From: Bacteroidales bacterium
GTDB lineage: Bacteria > Bacteroidota > Bacteroidia > Bacteroidales > JAADJA01
Length of the DNA: 8,231 nt
NCBI GenBank assembly: GCA_021106665.1
Contig: JAIOTR010000407.1
Location: 1 to 8,231 of the forward strand
Reading direction: 5' to 3'
A model generated the notes under the pieces. That model saw only the letters and a program-made list of their open reading frames with translations. It was not told the DNA's origin and searched no databases. The first letter of the stretch is position 1. Each line of letters starts with the position of its first letter. This document shows positions 6,640 to 8,231 of the stretch, piece after piece. The translations under genes were made by a program, and so were the position numbers.

Positions 6640-6692
6640 TTCGAGGTTCGAGGTTCTGAGTTCAATAGTCTAAAATCTAATGTCTAAAATCT
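6640..6692 (+). repeat. Two short tandem-repeat blocks in the aconitase leader
   Basis: A 7-bp unit occurs as TTCGAGG (6640-6646), TTCGAGG (6647-6653) and the diverged TTCTGAG (6654-6660), then TTC. Immediately after, GTCTAAAATCT occurs at 6668-6678 and again at 6682-6692, a 14-bp period. The repeats are non-coding and adjoin the GC-rich hairpin. Confidence 0.7.
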
Positions 6693-6693
6693 C

Positions 6694-6735
6694 CCGAAGG
6701 GATGCCCGCCTGAACGTATTCGGGCAGGCCTTCGG
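6694..6735 (+). repeat. GC-rich interrupted palindrome / RNA hairpin upstream of aconitase
   Basis: The outer arms CCGAAGG (6694-6700) and CCTTCGG (6729-6735) are perfectly complementary. Inside, GCCTGAA (6708-6714) pairs with TTCGGGC (6719-6725) around a CGTA loop, with one G-U pair as RNA. ATGCC (6702-6706) and GGCAT (6734-6738) offer an alternative pairing. The segment is about two-thirds GC in otherwise AT-rich surroundings. It ends 18 bp before the aconitase ATG, lacks a T-tract, and resembles intergenic palindromic repeats more than a terminator. A leader regulatory structure is the alternative. Confidence 0.6.
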
Positions 6736-6753
6736 CATAATATCTGTTTTCCT

Positions 6754-8231
6754 ATGGTTTTCGATCTTGAAATGATAAAGGGTGTTTATACCCGAATGGC
6801 TGAAAGAATAGAGGCAGCTAGAAAAGTGGTAAATCGGCCACTGACATTAACTGAAAAAATATTATATGCACATCTTGATGAGGGATTGGCTGGCAAAGCT
6901 TATAAAAAAGGTGTATCCTATGTTGACTTTAATCCTGATCGTGTAGCCATGCAGGATGCCACTGCACAAATGGCCTTATTGCAGTTTATGCAGGCAGGAA
7001 AAGAAAAAGTGGCTGTACCTTCAACCGTACATTGTGATCACCTGATCCAGGCAAAAGTAGGCGCAAAAGAAGATTTGGAAACAGCTGTTATTACCAACAA
7101 AGAGGTTTATGATTTTTTAGCTTCGGTCTCCAATAAATATGGTATTGGTTTCTGGAAACCAGGCGCAGGAATTATTCACCAGGTAGTTTTGGAGAATTAT
7201 GCATTTCCCGGAGGAATGATGATCGGGACCGATTCGCATACTGTAAATGCCGGAGGACTGGGAATGATAGCTATTGGCGTAGGTGGCGCTGATGCCGTGG
7301 ATGTAATGGCCAGTATGCCCTGGGAGTTAAAATTTCCAAAATTGATAGGAGTTAAATTAACCGGAAAGCTAAGTGGATGGACTTCTGCAAAAGATGTTAT
7401 TTTAAAAGTTGCCGGAATTCTTACTGTTAAAGGTGGAACTGGTGCTATTGTAGAGTATTTTGGAGAAGGTGCACAGAATATTAGTTGTACGGGTAAAGGA
7501 ACGATCTGCAATATGGGAGCGGAAATCGGGGCTACAACTTCAATTTTTGGATATGACGAAAAGATGGCTGAATATCTCAGGGGTACAGGTAGAGCTGAAA
7601 TTGCCAATGAAGCTGACAAGATCAAAGATCATTTGAATGGTGATCCGGAGGTTTATGCAAATCCCGAAAAGTATTTCGATCAGGTTATTGAGATCAATTT
7701 ATCAGAATTAGAACCACATATCAATGGACCGTTTACTCCTGATCTGGCTACTCCTGTATCCAAATTTGCTGAAGCAGTAAAGGAAAATGGCTGGCCACAA
7801 AAACTTGAAGTCGGTTTGATCGGATCATGTACCAATAGTTCTTATGAAGATATATCACGAGCAGCATCATTAGCTCAACAAGCTATAGATAAAAACCTGG
7901 AAGTAAAATCGGAATATACAGTTACACCCGGTTCGGAACAAGTTCGCTATACAGTTGAGCGAGATGGATTTTTAAACGTATTTGAAAAAATTGGAGGAGT
8001 AGTACTTGCCAATGCATGTGGTCCTTGTATCGGTCAATGGGCCCGGCACAATGCTGATAAAGGAGAAAAAAACTCCATCATGACTTCTTTCAACCGGAAT
8101 TTTGCCAAACGTGCTGATGGAAATCCCAACACTCATGCCTTTGTAGCTTCACCGGATATGGTAACGGCATTTGCTATCGCCGGTGATTTAACCTTTAATC
8201 CTATGAAAGATCATCTTATTAACAAAGATGG
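6754..8231 (+). CDS. Aconitate hydratase (mitochondrial-type), C-terminus beyond window
   Basis: The frame from ATG 6754 is open to the right edge, giving 492 codons. Aconitase interconverts citrate and isocitrate in the TCA cycle with a 4Fe-4S cluster. The three cluster ligands are visible: Cys359 in GLIGSCTNSSYED, and Cys422 and Cys425 in ANACGPCIGQW. These sit within one residue of positions 358, 421 and 424 of mitochondrial aconitase. Active-site blocks VHCDHLIQAK (His93) and GTDSHTVNAGGLG (Asp160, Ser161, His162) are intact, as is SFNRNFAKRADGNPNTHAF late in the fragment. The sequence fits the roughly 750-residue mitochondrial-type family found in Bacteroidota, not bacterial AcnA or AcnB; the last third, including the swivel domain, is missing only because the window ends. 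The start is supported by MVFDLEMIKGVYTRM, a normal N-terminus for this group. Confidence 0.95.
   Translation, partial: MVFDLEMIKGVYTRMAERIEAARKVVNRPLTLTEKILYAHLDEGLAGKAYKKGVSYVDFNPDRVAMQDATAQMALLQFMQAGKEKVAVPSTVHCDHLIQAKVGAKEDLETAVITNKEVYDFLASVSNKYGIGFWKPGAGIIHQVVLENYAFPGGMMIGTDSHTVNAGGLGMIAIGVGGADAVDVMASMPWELKFPKLIGVKLTGKLSGWTSAKDVILKVAGILTVKGGTGAIVEYFGEGAQNISCTGKGTICNMGAEIGATTSIFGYDEKMAEYLRGTGRAEIANEADKIKDHLNGDPEVYANPEKYFDQVIEINLSELEPHINGPFTPDLATPVSKFAEAVKENGWPQKLEVGLIGSCTNSSYEDISRAASLAQQAIDKNLEVKSEYTVTPGSEQVRYTVERDGFLNVFEKIGGVVLANACGPCIGQWARHNADKGEKNSIMTSFNRNFAKRADGNPNTHAFVASPDMVTAFAIAGDLTFNPMKDHLINKD

Larger units (their letters stand above)
6562..6753. other. Divergent intergenic region between DUF362 and aconitase genes
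   Basis: The 192-bp region carries promoters pointing both ways in its left part and repetitive, partly GC-rich sequence in its right part. A TTTCTTTG on the minus strand (6577-6570) is one base off the TAnnTTTG element. It sits only 9 bp before the first DUF362 ATG, which supports use of the internal ATG at 6534. No coding frame of note is present. The individual elements are listed separately. Confidence 0.55.

Noticed and set aside
6694..6735. GC-rich hairpin as an intrinsic terminator or attenuator
   Set aside because: No run of T follows the right arm (the next bases are CATAATATCTG), and no leader peptide with regulatory codons is visible, so a terminator call is unsupported.
7197..7625. 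A 142-codon open frame on the minus strand inside the aconitase gene
   Set aside because: It lies entirely antisense to well-conserved aconitase motifs, and its Pro/Ala/Ile/Ser-rich composition is what the reverse complement of Gly/Asn/Asp-rich coding sequence gives. It is a shadow frame.

Overview
The window looks like chromosomal DNA of a Bacteroidota bacterium, probably a Bacteroidales/Marinilabiliales-type lineage; I infer this and did not test it. The DNA is AT-rich. The genes lack clear Shine-Dalgarno sequences. Several starts are preceded by the Bacteroidota -7 promoter motif TAnnTTTG. The gene content also fits: an LpxL/HtrB-type acyltransferase, a FadD15-like acyl-CoA synthetase, a mitochondrial-type aconitase and a Tat-exported DUF362 protein.

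Layout, left to right. (1) Bases 1-86, minus strand: the first 28 codons of a probable purine nucleoside phosphorylase, cut by the window edge. (2) Divergent from it, 179-889 plus: an FkbM-family SAM-dependent methyltransferase. (3) 999-2602 plus: a secreted five-repeat beta-propeller followed by a transglutaminase-like cysteine-protease-fold domain. They lie in two frames, but the sequence indicates one gene of about 533 codons broken by a one-base frameshift near 1709-1720. (4) 2654-3526 plus: a lysophospholipid/lipid A acyltransferase of the LpxL/HtrB family. (5) 3523-5304 minus: a long-chain fatty acid-CoA ligase that meets the acyltransferase tail to tail, both stop codons sharing one TTAA. 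(6) 5488-6561 minus: a DUF362 protein with a clean twin-arginine signal and no cysteine. (7) Intergenic 6562-6753: divergent promoters, short tandem repeats and a GC-rich hairpin. (8) From 6754 plus: an aconitase running off the right edge, with the three Fe-S cysteines present.

The genes do not form one pathway or a single operon. Themes are the cell envelope and lipids (FkbM, acyltransferase, acyl-CoA ligase), exported proteins (propeller-transglutaminase, DUF362) and central metabolism (aconitase, nucleoside phosphorylase). I see no defence system, CRISPR array, RNA gene or insertion sequence. The observations most worth checking are the broken propeller-transglutaminase gene and the repeat/hairpin cassette in the aconitase leader. 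I do not see a clearly new system here.
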